DNA of 64,000 bases from Gaiellasilicea sp963705515 (GCA_963705515.1 CAVPJV010000008.1:806001-870000), one strand, 5' to 3'; counted from the stretch's first letter, positions 20,203 through 29,187 are shown. Notes: generated from the letters alone by a model not told the origin. Numbers and translations: made by a program.

Positions 20203-21561
20203 ATGGCCAAGGCAGCAGTCAACTTCGCGTGCACCGAATGCGGCTACTCGGCGGGACGCTGGTTCGGGAAGTGCCCGGGCTGCAACGCGTTCGGCTCGCT
20301 CGTCGAGGAGACGCCGGCCGCGCTGAAGACGGCCGCGGCCGCCAAGCCGCTCCTCCGCCTTGTCGACGTCAACGCGGAGGAGGCGAAGCGGATCTCGACC
20401 GGCGTGCCCGAGCTCGACCGCGTCCTCGGCGGCGGCCTCGTCCCCGCGAGCCTCGTGCTCGTCGGCGGAGAGCCCGGTGTCGGCAAGTCGACTCTGCTCC
20501 TCAGCGCCCTCGGCGCGATCTCCGCCGACGGCCGTCGCGCGCTCCTCGTCACCGGCGAGGAGTCGACCGCGCAGGTGAAGCTCCGTGCGGCGCGCCTCGG
20601 CGGCACCGAGAACGTCGAGATCCTCGCGGAGACCGAGCTCGACGCGGTCTGTGCGACGCTCGAGCGCGAGCAGCCCGACGTCTGCGTGATCGACTCGATC
20701 CAGACGCTCTACGCGGCTGAAATGAGCTCGGCGCCCGGCTCGGTCGGCCAGGTCCGGGAGGCTGCCGGCCGCCTGCTCCGCGTCGCGAAGGAGCAGAACG
20801 TCGCCACGATCCTCGTCGGCCACGTGACCAAGGACGGCGCCGTCGCCGGGCCGCGCGTGCTCGAGCACCTCGTCGACTGCGTGCTCCAGTTCGAGGGCGA
20901 CCGCTACCACGCCCATCGCATCCTCCGGGCGACCAAGAACCGCTTCGGCTCGACCAACGAGCTGGGGGTCTTCGAGATGACCGGCGAGGGTCTGATCGGT
21001 GTGCCCGATCCCTCCGAGCTCTTCGGCAAGACGATGCCGGGTGAGGTCGGCGCGGCCGTCGCCTGCGCGCTCGAGGGCACCCGCCCGATCCTGCTCGAGA
21101 TCCAGGCGCTCGTCGCGCCCACCGACCTGGCGATGCCGCGGCGTGTCGGCACGGGGGTCGACCCGAAGCGGCTCGCGATGATTGTCGCTGTGCTGTCGCG
21201 CCACGCCGGTGTCCCGCTCGGATCCGCGGATGTCTTCGTCAACGTCGCCGGCGGGCTTCGCATCGACGAGCCCGGCGCCGACCTCGCGATTGCGATGGCG
21301 ATCGCGTCGGCGCAGAAGGGAACGCCCGTGCGCGAGGGCATCGCCGTCTTCGGCGAGATCGGCCTCACCGGCCGGCTCCGGACGGCGGCCCAGTCGGAGC
21401 GCCGCCTCGAGGAGTGCGCCAAACTCGGCATCCTCGCGGCCGTCGCCCCGGAGGGAACACGCAGCCGCTCGCAGATCAGGGTCTCCGGTTCGGGCACCCT
21501 CCGGGACGCGCTGCGCGCCGGGCTCGAGAGCCGCGAAGAAAATCCCCGCAAATCGCGATAA
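20203..21561 (+). CDS. radA: DNA repair protein RadA
   Basis: RecA-like branch-migration ATPase in recombination. The 452-residue protein has the N-terminal zinc ribbon CTECGYSAGRWFGKCPGC (residues 9-26), Walker A GGEPGVGKST near 88, the RadA motif KNRFG (near 246) and a C-terminal Lon-protease-like domain (GSADVFVNVAGGLRIDEPGADLAIAMAIAS). TAGCCT (20191-20196) ends 6 nt before the ATG. carD follows 113 bp downstream, the conserved radA-carD order. Confidence 0.96.
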   Translation: MAKAAVNFACTECGYSAGRWFGKCPGCNAFGSLVEETPAALKTAAAAKPLLRLVDVNAEEAKRISTGVPELDRVLGGGLVPASLVLVGGEPGVGKSTLLLSALGAISADGRRALLVTGEESTAQVKLRAARLGGTENVEILAETELDAVCATLEREQPDVCVIDSIQTLYAAEMSSAPGSVGQVREAAGRLLRVAKEQNVATILVGHVTKDGAVAGPRVLEHLVDCVLQFEGDRYHAHRILRATKNRFGSTNELGVFEMTGEGLIGVPDPSELFGKTMPGEVGAAVACALEGTRPILLEIQALVAPTDLAMPRRVGTGVDPKRLAMIVAVLSRHAGVPLGSADVFVNVAGGLRIDEPGADLAIAMAIASAQKGTPVREGIAVFGEIGLTGRLRTAAQSERRLEECAKLGILAAVAPEGTRSRSQIRVSGSGTLRDALRAGLESREENPRKSR

Positions 21562-21674
21562 TCCCCGAAAATCACGCGTTTTCCAGGGGTTTCTGCTACA
21601 CTGGTAGCCGTTCGCCGGTGAGCTCTCGAGCCCGCCGGCTTCTTCACGGTAGAGACGATTTAGGGGAGGCTGGC

Positions 21675-22208
21675 TTGTTCGACGTTGGCGACAAGGTGGT
21701 GTATCCGCACCACGGTGCAGGCACGGTCGTGAAAAAGGAGAAGCGCGAGGTCTTGGGTCAGACGCGCGAGTACCTCACGATCCAGATCCTGCACAACGAC
21801 ATGACGGTGAATGTGCCCGTCGAGAATGCGGAGCAGGTCGGACTGCGGACAGTGATCGACGAAGACCTGGTCAACACCGTCGTCAAGGCTCTCACCGCGG
21901 GTGAGTCTGAGATGCCGAAAAACTGGAACCGCCGTTTCAAGCACAACCGCGACAAGATGAAGACCGGCGACATCTTCGAGCTGGCCGAGGTGGTCAAGAA
22001 CCTCTCCCTGCGCGACCACGAGAAGGGTCTCTCGACCGGCGAGAAGCAGATGTTCGTGAAGGCGAAGAAGATCCTCGCCTCCGAGCTGATGTACGCCAAG
22101 GCGGTCGACGAGGAAGAGGCTGCCGAGTGGCTCGAGGGCGTGCTGGCCGGGAACGGCGAGAAGCCGAAGAAGAAGAGCAAGGCGAAGGCCGCAGCGGCCA
22201 CTGCGTAG
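21675..22208 (+). CDS. carD: CarD-family transcriptional regulator
   Basis: RNA polymerase-binding factor that stabilises open complexes, important at rRNA promoters. The 177-residue product has the Tudor-like N-terminus FDVGDKVVYPHHGAGTVVKKEKREVLGQTREYLTI and a helical C-terminal domain ending in a Lys/Ala-rich tail (PKKKSKAKAAAA). TTG 21675 is chosen because GGGGAGG (21663-21669) sits 5 nt upstream and the family begins right there. A -10-like TACACT at 21596-21601 suggests a leader of about 70 nt. It precedes ispD, as in mycobacteria. Confidence 0.94.
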   Translation: MFDVGDKVVYPHHGAGTVVKKEKREVLGQTREYLTIQILHNDMTVNVPVENAEQVGLRTVIDEDLVNTVVKALTAGESEMPKNWNRRFKHNRDKMKTGDIFELAEVVKNLSLRDHEKGLSTGEKQMFVKAKKILASELMYAKAVDEEEAAEWLEGVLAGNGEKPKKKSKAKAAAATA

Positions 22209-22217
22209 CATCGAGGA

Positions 22218-22883
22218 ATGAGCGTCTGGGCCCTCCTCGTTGCCGCGGGGACGGGAGAGCGGCTGGGCGAGGAGCGGCCGAAGGCGTTCGTCGGGCTCGG
22301 TGAGCTACCCCTGCTCGCCGAGCCGCTGCGCCGGCTGGACGACTCCGACTGGGTCGACGCAATCGTCGTCGCCGTTCCGGCCGGGTGGGAGGAGCCCGCG
22401 ATCCTGCTCGCGGAAGAGCTTTCGGCGACCAAGGTCGTGGCGGCGGTGACCGGTGGCGCCACGCGGGCGGAGTCGGTGCGCGCCGCGCTCGCCGAAGTGA
22501 GGGACGACGCACTCGTGGCGCTCGTGCACGATGCGGCACGGCCGCTCGTCACCGACGCCGTGATCGAGCGCGTGCTCGCGCCGCTCTCGGAGGGCTGGGA
22601 CGGCGTGGTGCCCGGCCTCCCGATCGCCGACACGGTCAAGTCGGTCGACGGCGACCGCATCGTCGGCACCGTCACCCGTGAGAAGCTCGTCGCCGTGCAG
22701 ACGCCGCAGGCTTTCCCCGCCTCGACGCTGCGGGACGCTTACGCCGGCGATCTCGCGGACGCCACGGATTGCGCATCGCTCGTGGAGAAGCACGGCGGAC
22801 GCGTCACGTGGGTGGAGGGCGACCCGAAGCTGCTCAAGGTGACAACCCGCGCCGACCTGGAGCTCGTCTCGTCGTGGCTCTGA
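22218..22883 (+). CDS. ispD: 2-C-methyl-D-erythritol 4-phosphate cytidylyltransferase
   Basis: MEP isoprenoid pathway, forms CDP-methylerythritol. The 221-residue product has the nucleotide-binding start LLVAAGTGERLGEERPKAFVGLG, LVHDAARPLVT, ADTVKSV and TPQAFP, all diagnostic. It starts 9 bp after carD. A HAD hydrolase gene lies between ispD and ispF and overlaps ispD by 10 nt. Confidence 0.95.
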   Translation: MSVWALLVAAGTGERLGEERPKAFVGLGELPLLAEPLRRLDDSDWVDAIVVAVPAGWEEPAILLAEELSATKVVAAVTGGATRAESVRAALAEVRDDALVALVHDAARPLVTDAVIERVLAPLSEGWDGVVPGLPIADTVKSVDGDRIVGTVTREKLVAVQTPQAFPASTLRDAYAGDLADATDCASLVEKHGGRVTWVEGDPKLLKVTTRADLELVSSWL

Positions 22884-23455
22884 AGGCGGTCGTGTTCGAC
22901 GTCGGTGAGACCTTGATCGACGAGACGCGCCTCTGGGAGCGCGCCGCCGACACTGCCGGCGTTCCACGCTTCACGCTGATGGGAGTCGTCGGCGGCCTCG
23001 CCGCCCGCGGTGAGCACCACCGTCGCGCCTGGGAGCTGCTGGGCGTCGACCAGCCCGCCGCGACCTGGGGGTCAGACGACTTCTACCCGGACGCGCTGCC
23101 CTGCCTGGCTGCGCTCAGGCGCCGGGGAGTGCGCGTCGGCGCCGTCGGCAACACGCTCACGGAGGCCGAGGACCTCCTGCGCGAGCATGTCGACCTGGTC
23201 GGCTCGTCGGCACGCTGGGGCGTCGAGAAGCCGGCGCCCGCGTTCTTCGAGCGGATCGTCTCCGAGTTCGGTGTCGACGCCGACGAGATCGCATACGTCG
23301 GCGATCGCGTTGACAACGACATCGCGCCGGCGCTCGCTGCGGGGTTGCTCGCAGTGCACGTGCGCCGAGGGCCCTGGGGACACCTCCACGAGCCTCCGTC
23401 GGACGCGCTCGCGATCGACTCGCTGGACGAGTTGCCCGAGGCGCTCGGTGTCTGA
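22874..23455 (+). CDS. HAD-superfamily hydrolase
   Basis: 193 residues. Motif I FDVGETLID (residues 9-17; the Asp nucleophile is followed by V-G-E rather than D-G-T), motif II-like VGAVGNTLTE, and motifs III/IV in WGVEKPAPAFFERIVSEFGVDADEIAYVGDRVDNDIAPALAAG. This is a GEASE-type HAD like those acting on small phosphorylated molecules; substrate unknown. GTG 22874 overlaps the end of ispD, and its end overlaps ispF, so it is co-expressed with the isoprenoid genes, though a link to that pathway is only contextual. Confidence 0.85.
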   Translation: MALKAVVFDVGETLIDETRLWERAADTAGVPRFTLMGVVGGLAARGEHHRRAWELLGVDQPAATWGSDDFYPDALPCLAALRRRGVRVGAVGNTLTEAEDLLREHVDLVGSSARWGVEKPAPAFFERIVSEFGVDADEIAYVGDRVDNDIAPALAAGLLAVHVRRGPWGHLHEPPSDALAIDSLDELPEALGV

Positions 23456-23930
23456 CCTCCGCGTCGGCATCGGCGTCGACGCGCATGCGTTCGAGGAGGG
23501 CGCACGGCTCGTGCTCGGCGGAGTTGCGATCGAGCACCTGCTCGGCCTCGCGGGCCACTCGGACGGCGATGTCATCGCCCACGCGCTCACCGACGCCGTG
23601 CTCGGGGCGGCTGGGCTCGGCGACATAGGCGGTCTCTTTCCCTCCGGCGACGCCCGCTGGCACGGCGCCGACTCGCTCGACCTGCTGCGCGACGCCTATG
23701 GCCGGGTGCTCGAGGCAGGCTTCACGCTCGTCAACGCAGACTGCGTCCTGATCGGCGAGGAGCCTCGGATCGCCGGCCACCGGGAGGAGATGCGGCGTCG
23801 TCTCGCCGGCGCGCTCGGCGTCGACCCGGTGCGCGTCAACGTCCGTGCGACCACGACCGACCGGCTCGGCTTCACCGGTCGCGGCGAAGGGCTTGCCGCT
23901 GAGGCAGTCGCACTCCTGGAGCGCACGTGA
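23448..23930 (+). CDS. ispF: 2-C-methyl-D-erythritol 2,4-cyclodiphosphate synthase
   Basis: MEP pathway enzyme making the cyclic diphosphate. The 160-residue protein has the metal-binding start VGIGVDAHAFEEG (DxH), GHSDGDVIAHALTDAVLGAAGLGDIG, and the end VRATTTDRLGFTGRGEGLAAEAVALL. GTG 23448 overlaps the HAD gene by 8 nt and its stop overlaps the next GTG. With ispD it forms a compact isoprenoid operon. Confidence 0.96.
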   Translation: MSDLRVGIGVDAHAFEEGARLVLGGVAIEHLLGLAGHSDGDVIAHALTDAVLGAAGLGDIGGLFPSGDARWHGADSLDLLRDAYGRVLEAGFTLVNADCVLIGEEPRIAGHREEMRRRLAGALGVDPVRVNVRATTTDRLGFTGRGEGLAAEAVALLERT

Positions 23931-24643
23931 AGCTCGTATCGTACGTCGAGCGGCCGGATCTGCTCGAACGACGCGACGAGCTCGGCGCCGCCTGGGACGA
24001 GTTCATGTACCACGACGCCGTCGCCAACGTGTACTGGAACCGGCAGTACGAGGAGTACCCCGACCTGCAGCTGTTCCTCCTCGACGAGGACGACCAACTG
24101 CTGGCGGAATCGAACGCCGTCGCGATCCCGTTCGGTCCCGCCGACCTTCCCGGCGACGGTTGGGACGCGGCTCTCGAGCACGCGTTCGCCGGAGTGCCTG
24201 CTGCAGCCGTGTCGGCGATCGCGATCACGATCGGGGTCGACCAGCGCGGCAAGGGCCTCAGCCGGACGATGCTCGACGGGATGCGGAAAGCGGTGGCGGC
24301 GCGCGGCCTCACGGACCTGGTCGCGCCCGTCCGCCCGAGCCAGAAGCACGTCTACCCGCTGACGCCGATGGAGCGCTACGTCGAGTGGCGCCGCGACGAC
24401 GGGAAGCTTCACGACGCGTGGCTGCGCACTCACGAGCAGGCGGGCGCCGAGTTGATCGGGGTCGCGCCGACCTCGATGCGGATCTCGGGCTCCGTCTCGG
24501 ACTGGGAGAGCTGGACCGGCATGCGCTTCCCGGACAGCGGCTCCTACGTCGTTCCCGGCGCGCTCGTCCCGGTCGAGATCGATCGTGAGCGCGACGAGGG
24601 CGTCTACGTCGAGCCGAACGTCTGGATGCATCACAAGGTCTAA
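23927..24643 (+). CDS. GNAT-like acetyltransferase, substrate unknown
   Basis: 238 residues. The core IAITIGVDQRGKGLSRTMLDGMRKAVAARGLTDLVAPVRPS resembles GNAT motif A, with QRGKGLS as the acetyl-CoA loop. The remainder (PLTPMERYVEWRRDDGKLHDAWLRTHEQAGAELIGVAPTSMRISG) is conserved in a group of actinobacterial proteins annotated only as acetyltransferases. It overlaps ispF by 4 nt (GTGA). It converges with mutY, whose stop lies inside its last codons (24640). Confidence 0.65.
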   Translation: MKLVSYVERPDLLERRDELGAAWDEFMYHDAVANVYWNRQYEEYPDLQLFLLDEDDQLLAESNAVAIPFGPADLPGDGWDAALEHAFAGVPAAAVSAIAITIGVDQRGKGLSRTMLDGMRKAVAARGLTDLVAPVRPSQKHVYPLTPMERYVEWRRDDGKLHDAWLRTHEQAGAELIGVAPTSMRISGSVSDWESWTGMRFPDSGSYVVPGALVPVEIDRERDEGVYVEPNVWMHHKV

Positions 24644-25356
24644 GCCGGCAGACGCACGAGCTCCCCGGCCTGCTCGACCAGGCCGTCACGCAGCAGCGAG
24701 TCGACCGCTTCCCGGTCGAGCTCCTCGAGCGGCCGAGCCTCCGCGGCGACGAGTCGGAGCAGTGCCGCCCGCCGCTGCCGAAACGACCCTTCGAACCGGG
24801 ACTGCTTCCGCAGCGGCTCGTACCGCAGCCCGCGCGACGGGCACCTCTCCGCCAGCGGGCAGATCTCGCAGCGGGGCACGCGCGCGAGACACACGGTCGC
24901 GCCGAGATCGAAGAGCGCTTGCAGCGCCTCGGGGCCGAAGGAGTGCCCCGTTCGTTCCTGGATCCGGGCGACGTTCGTGTCGACCGGAAGCACCGGCTCG
25001 CCGTAGGCCTGATTCCGGATCGCGGCCGCCGTGTAGGGGCCGATCCCCGGGAGCGCCGTGAGGTCGTCCGGCCACCCGTCCGCCGCCACGGCCTGTGCGG
25101 CTCGGTGAAGGCTGACGGCGCGGCGGTTGTAGCCGAGCCCCTGCCACTCCCTGATCACCTCGGCCGGTGAGGCTGCCGCGAGCGCGGCCGGCGTCGGCCA
25201 GCGCTCGAGCCAGGCGAGCCAGCGCGGGAGCACGCGCTCGACCTGCGTCTGCTGCAGCATCACCTCGCTGACGAGGATCGCGTACGGATCGCGCGTCCTT
25301 CGCCAGGGGAGGTCGCGGCCGAAGTGGCGATACCAGGCCGAAAGCGCCGCATCCAT
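24640..25356 (-). CDS. mutY: A/G-specific adenine glycosylase, short form
   Basis: Removes adenine mispaired with 8-oxoguanine. The 238-residue protein has EVMLQQTQVERVLPRW with the catalytic Glu, the helix-hairpin-helix LPGIGPYTAAAIRNQAYGEPVLPVDTNVARI with the catalytic Asp, and the 4Fe-4S cluster C-x6-C-x2-C-x5-C (CLARVPRCEICPLAERC). It lacks the C-terminal NUDIX-like domain that reads 8-oxoG, so it is shorter than usual (about 300-350), although the catalytic domain is complete. The ATG at 25356 is used; an upstream extension shows no similarity. Confidence 0.85.
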   Translation of the reverse strand: MDAALSAWYRHFGRDLPWRRTRDPYAILVSEVMLQQTQVERVLPRWLAWLERWPTPAALAAASPAEVIREWQGLGYNRRAVSLHRAAQAVAADGWPDDLTALPGIGPYTAAAIRNQAYGEPVLPVDTNVARIQERTGHSFGPEALQALFDLGATVCLARVPRCEICPLAERCPSRGLRYEPLRKQSRFEGSFRQRRAALLRLVAAEARPLEELDREAVDSLLRDGLVEQAGELVRLPA

Positions 25357-25419
25357 GAGCGAGACGCTACTGAAAGGACCGGAGCGAGAGGGAGTCATTG
25401 CCCCCCGGACGGACGAGAA

Positions 25420-25445
25420 AGCCCGGCCGTTGCACGAGCCGGGCT
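25420..25445 (-). terminator. Terminator after the short GNAT-like gene
   Basis: Stem AGCCCGGC / GCCGGGCT (25420-25427 and 25438-25445) with a 10-nt loop. Read on the minus strand it is followed by TTCTCG. It separates the 25480 gene from mutY. Confidence 0.6.
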
Positions 25446-25479
25446 TCCCCACTTCGTCGAACCCTCGCGGCCTACTTCC

Positions 25480-25800
25480 TCAGGCGACGAGCCCGATCGT
25501 GTAGTCCATGTACCAGGGATCCACGTACACCTTCCGCATGCCGAGCGTCCTGCCGCTGCCGGCGGAAATGTCGCTGCTTGCCGCATCAGTCCGCCAGATC
25601 CAGCCGACGCCGCCCGCGACCACCCCGAGACCACAACCGACGACACGTCCGTGGGTCTCCGCGACGACACAGACGGCGCCTGCGTCCAGCAGCAGCCGCA
25701 TCGACACGTCCAGGCCCGGCCACGCCTCACCGGCAGACTCCCAGAGACCCACCACCTGCCCGAGGTCCTCGGAGCGGTGGGGCCTGACGAGGGCATCCAT
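25480..25800 (-). CDS. Truncated GNAT-like protein
   Basis: 106 residues from ATG 25800 (in-frame GTG at 25824 also possible). The start MDALVRPHRSEDLGQVVGLWESAGEAWPG and VCVVAETHGRVVGCGLGVVAG look like the N-terminal half of a GNAT acetyltransferase. The protein ends before the acetyl-CoA loop (no RGxGxG/A), and a terminator follows at 25420-25445. It may be a remnant, or a small protein of another family; no function should be assigned. Confidence 0.5.
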   Translation of the reverse strand: MDALVRPHRSEDLGQVVGLWESAGEAWPGLDVSMRLLLDAGAVCVVAETHGRVVGCGLGVVAGGVGWIWRTDAASSDISAGSGRTLGMRKVYVDPWYMDYTIGLVA

Positions 25801-25843
25801 GCCCCAGCATGCCTGCGTGACCACGAGCCTGTCGAGAGCGCGG

Positions 25844-25876
25844 ACGCCGGGACGGTCGTCGCGACCGCCCCGGCGT
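25844..25876. terminator. Strong hairpin after the Gly/Ser-rich gene
   Basis: A 15-bp stem with one mismatch on the plus strand (a G-T wobble on the minus strand) around a 3-nt loop, between the Gly/Ser-rich gene and the short GNAT-like gene. There is no T-run on the minus strand, but T-rich sequence follows on the plus strand. Confidence 0.45.
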
Positions 25877-25893
25877 TCCTCTCTTCGGACCGA

Positions 25894-26202
25894 TCAGAAG
25901 TCCGACGAGCTCGATCCGTTGGTACCGGACGAGCCGCCGGAGCCGCTTCCGGAGTCTCCTCCGGAGCCGCCGCCGGAACCGTCCTGATGGTCCGGACAGT
26001 CGTCGGCCGACGGAGCCGGCTCCTCCTGGCTCTGCACGAACTCGACCGCCGGCTGGCTGCTGCCAGGGTCGCCCGAAGCCGAGGACGAGCCACCGCCCGC
26101 GAGCGCGGTCGCCGCCCAGATCGCGGCGACGGCGAACGCAGCCGCCAGCAGTGCGAGCAACACCGGAGCGTTGCTCTTGTGGGCTCGTTCCATCTCGATC
26201 AC
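25894..26202 (-). CDS. Small membrane-anchored Gly/Ser-rich protein of the second MoxR operon
   Basis: 102 residues. A short charged N-terminus, one transmembrane helix (APVLLALLAAAFAVAAIWAATALAGG, about residues 12-37), then an acidic region and a Gly/Ser repeat tail (GSGGGSGGDSGSGSGGSSG) ending in SSSSDF. It has no known domain and is likely surface-exposed. It follows the VWA gene by 20 bp, with an AAGGAGG-type ribosome site just upstream, so it is the last gene of the operon. The start could also be the second methionine (MERAHK). Confidence 0.65.
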   Translation of the reverse strand: MIEMERAHKSNAPVLLALLAAAFAVAAIWAATALAGGGSSSASGDPGSSQPAVEFVQSQEEPAPSADDCPDHQDGSGGGSGGDSGSGSGGSSGTNGSSSSDF

Positions 26203-26222
26203 CTCCTTCCGTTCGTCGCGGG

Positions 26223-27200
26223 TCAGGGAATGCGGCCGAACCAGAGCATCGAGAGCGCTCCTCCCAGCAGGAGCAGCACGGCGCCGGCGGCGGTGAAGAG
26301 GACGGTCAGCTCCCGCTGCTCCTCGTCCACCCCGACCTGCGACCCGATCTCGTCGTAGACGCTCTTCAGGGAGTCCTGGTCGGCGGCCTCGAAGAACTTG
26401 CCGCCGGTCATCTCGGCCACCTGGCTCAGGGTCTCGGGATCGGGCGGAACGCTGATCGTCCGCATGCCGCCGTAGCCGTCCGGCCCCTGCACCGTGCCCT
26501 GGTCCGTGCCGAGCGCGACCGTGTAGACGGGCACCTTGGCGTCGACGGCCTTCTGCGCCGCCTCGAGCGGCTCGTAGTCGCCGGTCGTGTTCGCGCCGTC
26601 GGAGAGGACGAGCACGACGACCGGTGTGTCGCTTTCCTTCGCAGCGGCGAGTTCCTGGTCGAGGCTCGTGACGCCGAGATCGACCGAGCGGGCGATCGCG
26701 TCGCCGAGGGCGGTGCCGTTGTCGGCCTGGAGCGCACTCAAGCCGCGCAGCGCCTCGTCCCGGTCGTCGGTCGGCGGCACGACGACGTCTGCCTGGTCCG
26801 AAAACGAGACGACGCCGACGCGGAAGCCCTTCGGCAGGTCCTTGACGAACGAGCTCGCCGCCTCGCGCGCCGCAGTCATCCGGTCGGGAGCGACGTCGGT
26901 GGCCATCATCGAGCCGGAGCTGTCCATCGTGAGGATCACCGTCGCCTCCTCGCGGGCCACGGCCACGGCGACTTGCGGCCTCGCCATGCCGATCACGAGC
27001 GCGGTCAGGGCGAGCAGCGCGAACGCCGCCGGGATGTGACGCCGCCAGCGCGGCGAGTCGGCGACGATGTTCTCGAGCAGGTCGAAGTTCGTGAACCGGA
27101 CGACGTAGCGGCGCCGTCTGTGCTGGACGACGATGTACGCGATCAGGGCCAGCGCCACGAGGACGAGGCCGAGCAGGGCGATCGGCCAGCCGAAGCTCAT
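26223..27200 (-). CDS. VWA-domain membrane protein (BatA-like)
   Basis: 325 residues: N-terminal transmembrane helix (PIALLGLVLVALALIAYIVV), a second helix near 60-78, then a von Willebrand A domain with the intact metal site DSSGSM (about residue 93) and LSDGANTTGDY, and a C-terminal helix (LFTAAGAVLLLLGGALSMLWF). This is the BatA/BatB architecture found with MoxR and DUF58, associated with envelope stress tolerance. The start ATG overlaps the DUF58 stop by 4 nt. Confidence 0.88.
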   Translation of the reverse strand: MSFGWPIALLGLVLVALALIAYIVVQHRRRRYVVRFTNFDLLENIVADSPRWRRHIPAAFALLALTALVIGMARPQVAVAVAREEATVILTMDSSGSMMATDVAPDRMTAAREAASSFVKDLPKGFRVGVVSFSDQADVVVPPTDDRDEALRGLSALQADNGTALGDAIARSVDLGVTSLDQELAAAKESDTPVVVLVLSDGANTTGDYEPLEAAQKAVDAKVPVYTVALGTDQGTVQGPDGYGGMRTISVPPDPETLSQVAEMTGGKFFEAADQDSLKSVYDEIGSQVGVDEEQRELTVLFTAAGAVLLLLGGALSMLWFGRIP

Positions 27201-28129
27201 CGCCGCCTCCCCTCGGTCTGGAGGAAGCCGACGAGCCGGCGAAGCCAGTCGCCCGAGGTCGAGAGGGTCAGGTGCGGCACGCCGAGCGAGCGCAGCTCGC
27301 GGGCGAGCGCGTCGCGGTCCGCCGCCGCCTCTGCGCCGAACCGCTGCCGCAGCTTGCGGCTGCGGGTGTCGACGCGCAGCTGCCGCCCGGACTCGGGATC
27401 GACGAGCCACAGATCGCCGACGTCCGGCAGCTCCTGCTCGCGCGGGTCCTGGATCTCGACCGCGACGACGTCGTGGCGAGCCGCCAGCTGGAGGAGCCGC
27501 GCCCGCCAGTCGCGAGGGCCGCGAAAGTCGGACACGACGACGATCACGGCGCGCCGCCGCGCCAGACGACCGATGCGAGTCAGCGCGGCGCCGAGCGACG
27601 TCGGCCCCACGGGCTCGAGATCGGGCTCCCGCCGCAGCGCCTGCAGGAGCGCGACCAGGCCGCGGTCGCCCTGGCGTGCCGGCGACGCGACGGGGTTCCG
27701 GTCGCCGAAGGTGGCGAGCGCGAGCCGGTTGCCGCGACGGACGGCGAAGTGGCCGATCGCGAGCGAGACGCCCTCGGCGACGTCCCACTTCCGCCGGTCG
27801 GCGGTGCCGAAGGTCATCGAGGCCGACGTGTCGAGCAGGAGCCACGTCTCGACAGCCCGCTCGGCGACGTTGACGCGGACATGCGGCTCATCGGTGCGGG
27901 CGGTGACGTTCCAGTCGATCAGGCGGACGTCGTCGCCCGGCGTGTAGGGCCGCACCTGCGCCAGCTCGGTCCCGTCGCCTGTCGCCCACGAGCGGTGGTC
28001 GCCCGCGAGCAGCCCGTCGATCCGCCGGCGCACCGTCAGGTCGACCTTGCGCAGGAGCGCAGCCGGGAGCGGCCCGGGGCCGGGCCGACCGGGCGTGCGC
28101 GTCGGCCGGAGTGCCTGGACGGTGCTCAT
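27197..28129 (-). CDS. DUF58 domain protein, second MoxR operon
   Basis: 310 residues, shorter than the paralog at 5954-7228 because it lacks the N-terminal membrane segments. Signature: GDGTELAQVRPYTPGDDVRLIDWNVTARTDEPHVRVNVAERAVETWLLLDTSASMTFG, then VIVVVSDFRGPRDW. The DTSAS sequence could make a VWA-like metal site. It overlaps moxR (28126) by 4 nt and the VWA gene by 4 nt. Soluble, presumably a cytoplasmic partner of MoxR. Confidence 0.88.
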   Translation of the reverse strand: MSTVQALRPTRTPGRPGPGPLPAALLRKVDLTVRRRIDGLLAGDHRSWATGDGTELAQVRPYTPGDDVRLIDWNVTARTDEPHVRVNVAERAVETWLLLDTSASMTFGTADRRKWDVAEGVSLAIGHFAVRRGNRLALATFGDRNPVASPARQGDRGLVALLQALRREPDLEPVGPTSLGAALTRIGRLARRRAVIVVVSDFRGPRDWRARLLQLAARHDVVAVEIQDPREQELPDVGDLWLVDPESGRQLRVDTRSRKLRQRFGAEAAADRDALARELRSLGVPHLTLSTSGDWLRRLVGFLQTEGRRR

Positions 28130-29139
28130 GCGACCTCCTGCCGGGAGAGGTCGAGCTGCGGCATCGCGATCGTCTCGAGCACGCGGTCGAGGATCGAGTC
28201 AGCGTCGACGCCCTCGGCCAGGGCCTCGTAGCTGAGCACGAGCCGGTGCCGGAGCACGTCCTTGGCCAGCTCGCGGACGTCCTGTGGGAGGGCGTAGCGG
28301 CGTCCGCGCAGGAGCGCGAGCGCGCGTGCGCCGACGACGAGGTTGATCGGCCCGCGTGGGCTGGCGCCGTACTCGACGTAGCCGGCGAGCTCCTCGAGCC
28401 CGTTGTCCGCCAGCCGCCGCGTCGTCGTCGCGATCGCGAGCGCGTAGCGCGAGACGGCCGGATCGACGTAGACACGCCGGGTGGCGGCCTGCAGCTCCGC
28501 GAGCTCCTCGACCGAGAGCAGGCTCTCGACGACGACGGGCTCGGCGAGCGCCCGCTCGATCACGGTCAGCTCGTCCGCTTCGGCCGGATAGTCGACGAGC
28601 ACCTTGAGCATGAACCGGTCGACCTGGGCCTCAGGAAGCGGATACGTGCCCTCGGACTCGATCGGGTTCTGCGTCGCCATCACGAGGAAGGGCGACGGAA
28701 CGGCGTGTGTCTCCTTGCCGATCGTGACCTGCCGCTCCTGCATCACCTCGAGCAGCGCCGATTGCACCTTGGCCGGCGCGCGGTTGATCTCGTCGGCGAG
28801 CAGGAAGTTGCAGAAGACGGGGCCGAGCTCCGTGTCGAAGCCCTCCTTGCCGCCGCGGTACATCCGCGTCCCGACGAGGTCCGCCGGCACGAGGTCGGGC
28901 GTGAACTGCACCCGCTGGAAGGTCCCGCCGAGCACGTCGGCGACGGTCTTGATCGTCAGTGTCTTCGCCAGGCCGGGTACGCCCTCGATCAGGAGGTGGC
29001 CGCCCGCCAGCAGGCAGACGAAGACACGCTCCAGCATCTCGTCCTGGCCGGCGATGACGCGCTTGATCTCGAAGAGCGCGGTCTCGACCACGTCTCGGTC
29101 TGCGCCGCTTTCGAGTGCTCTCAGTGAGTGTCGTTCCAT
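28126..29139 (-). CDS. MoxR-family AAA+ ATPase (second copy)
   Basis: 337 residues with GHLLIEGVPGLAKT (Walker A), FLLADEINRAPAKVQSALLEVMQERQVTIG (Walker B) and ATQNPIESEGTYPLPEAQVDRFMLKVLVDYP. It is clearly paralogous to the MoxR at 7225-8196 but heads a MoxR-DUF58-VWA (Bat-like) operon rather than a DUF4129 operon. Tandem 11-bp boxes at 29188-29231, 49 nt upstream of the ATG, suggest control by the OmpR-type regulator encoded at 31344-32051. A ribosome site AAGGAGC lies just before the start. Confidence 0.93.
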   Translation of the reverse strand: MERHSLRALESGADRDVVETALFEIKRVIAGQDEMLERVFVCLLAGGHLLIEGVPGLAKTLTIKTVADVLGGTFQRVQFTPDLVPADLVGTRMYRGGKEGFDTELGPVFCNFLLADEINRAPAKVQSALLEVMQERQVTIGKETHAVPSPFLVMATQNPIESEGTYPLPEAQVDRFMLKVLVDYPAEADELTVIERALAEPVVVESLLSVEELAELQAATRRVYVDPAVSRYALAIATTTRRLADNGLEELAGYVEYGASPRGPINLVVGARALALLRGRRYALPQDVRELAKDVLRHRLVLSYEALAEGVDADSILDRVLETIAMPQLDLSRQEVA

Positions 29140-29187
29140 GCTTGCTCCTTGCCGGTTGAATTGGTCGAACCAGACTTCCGGCGCGAC

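Noticed and set aside
21562..21674. Riboswitch in the carD leader
   Set aside because: About 70 nt of leader with no conserved aptamer pattern that I recognise.
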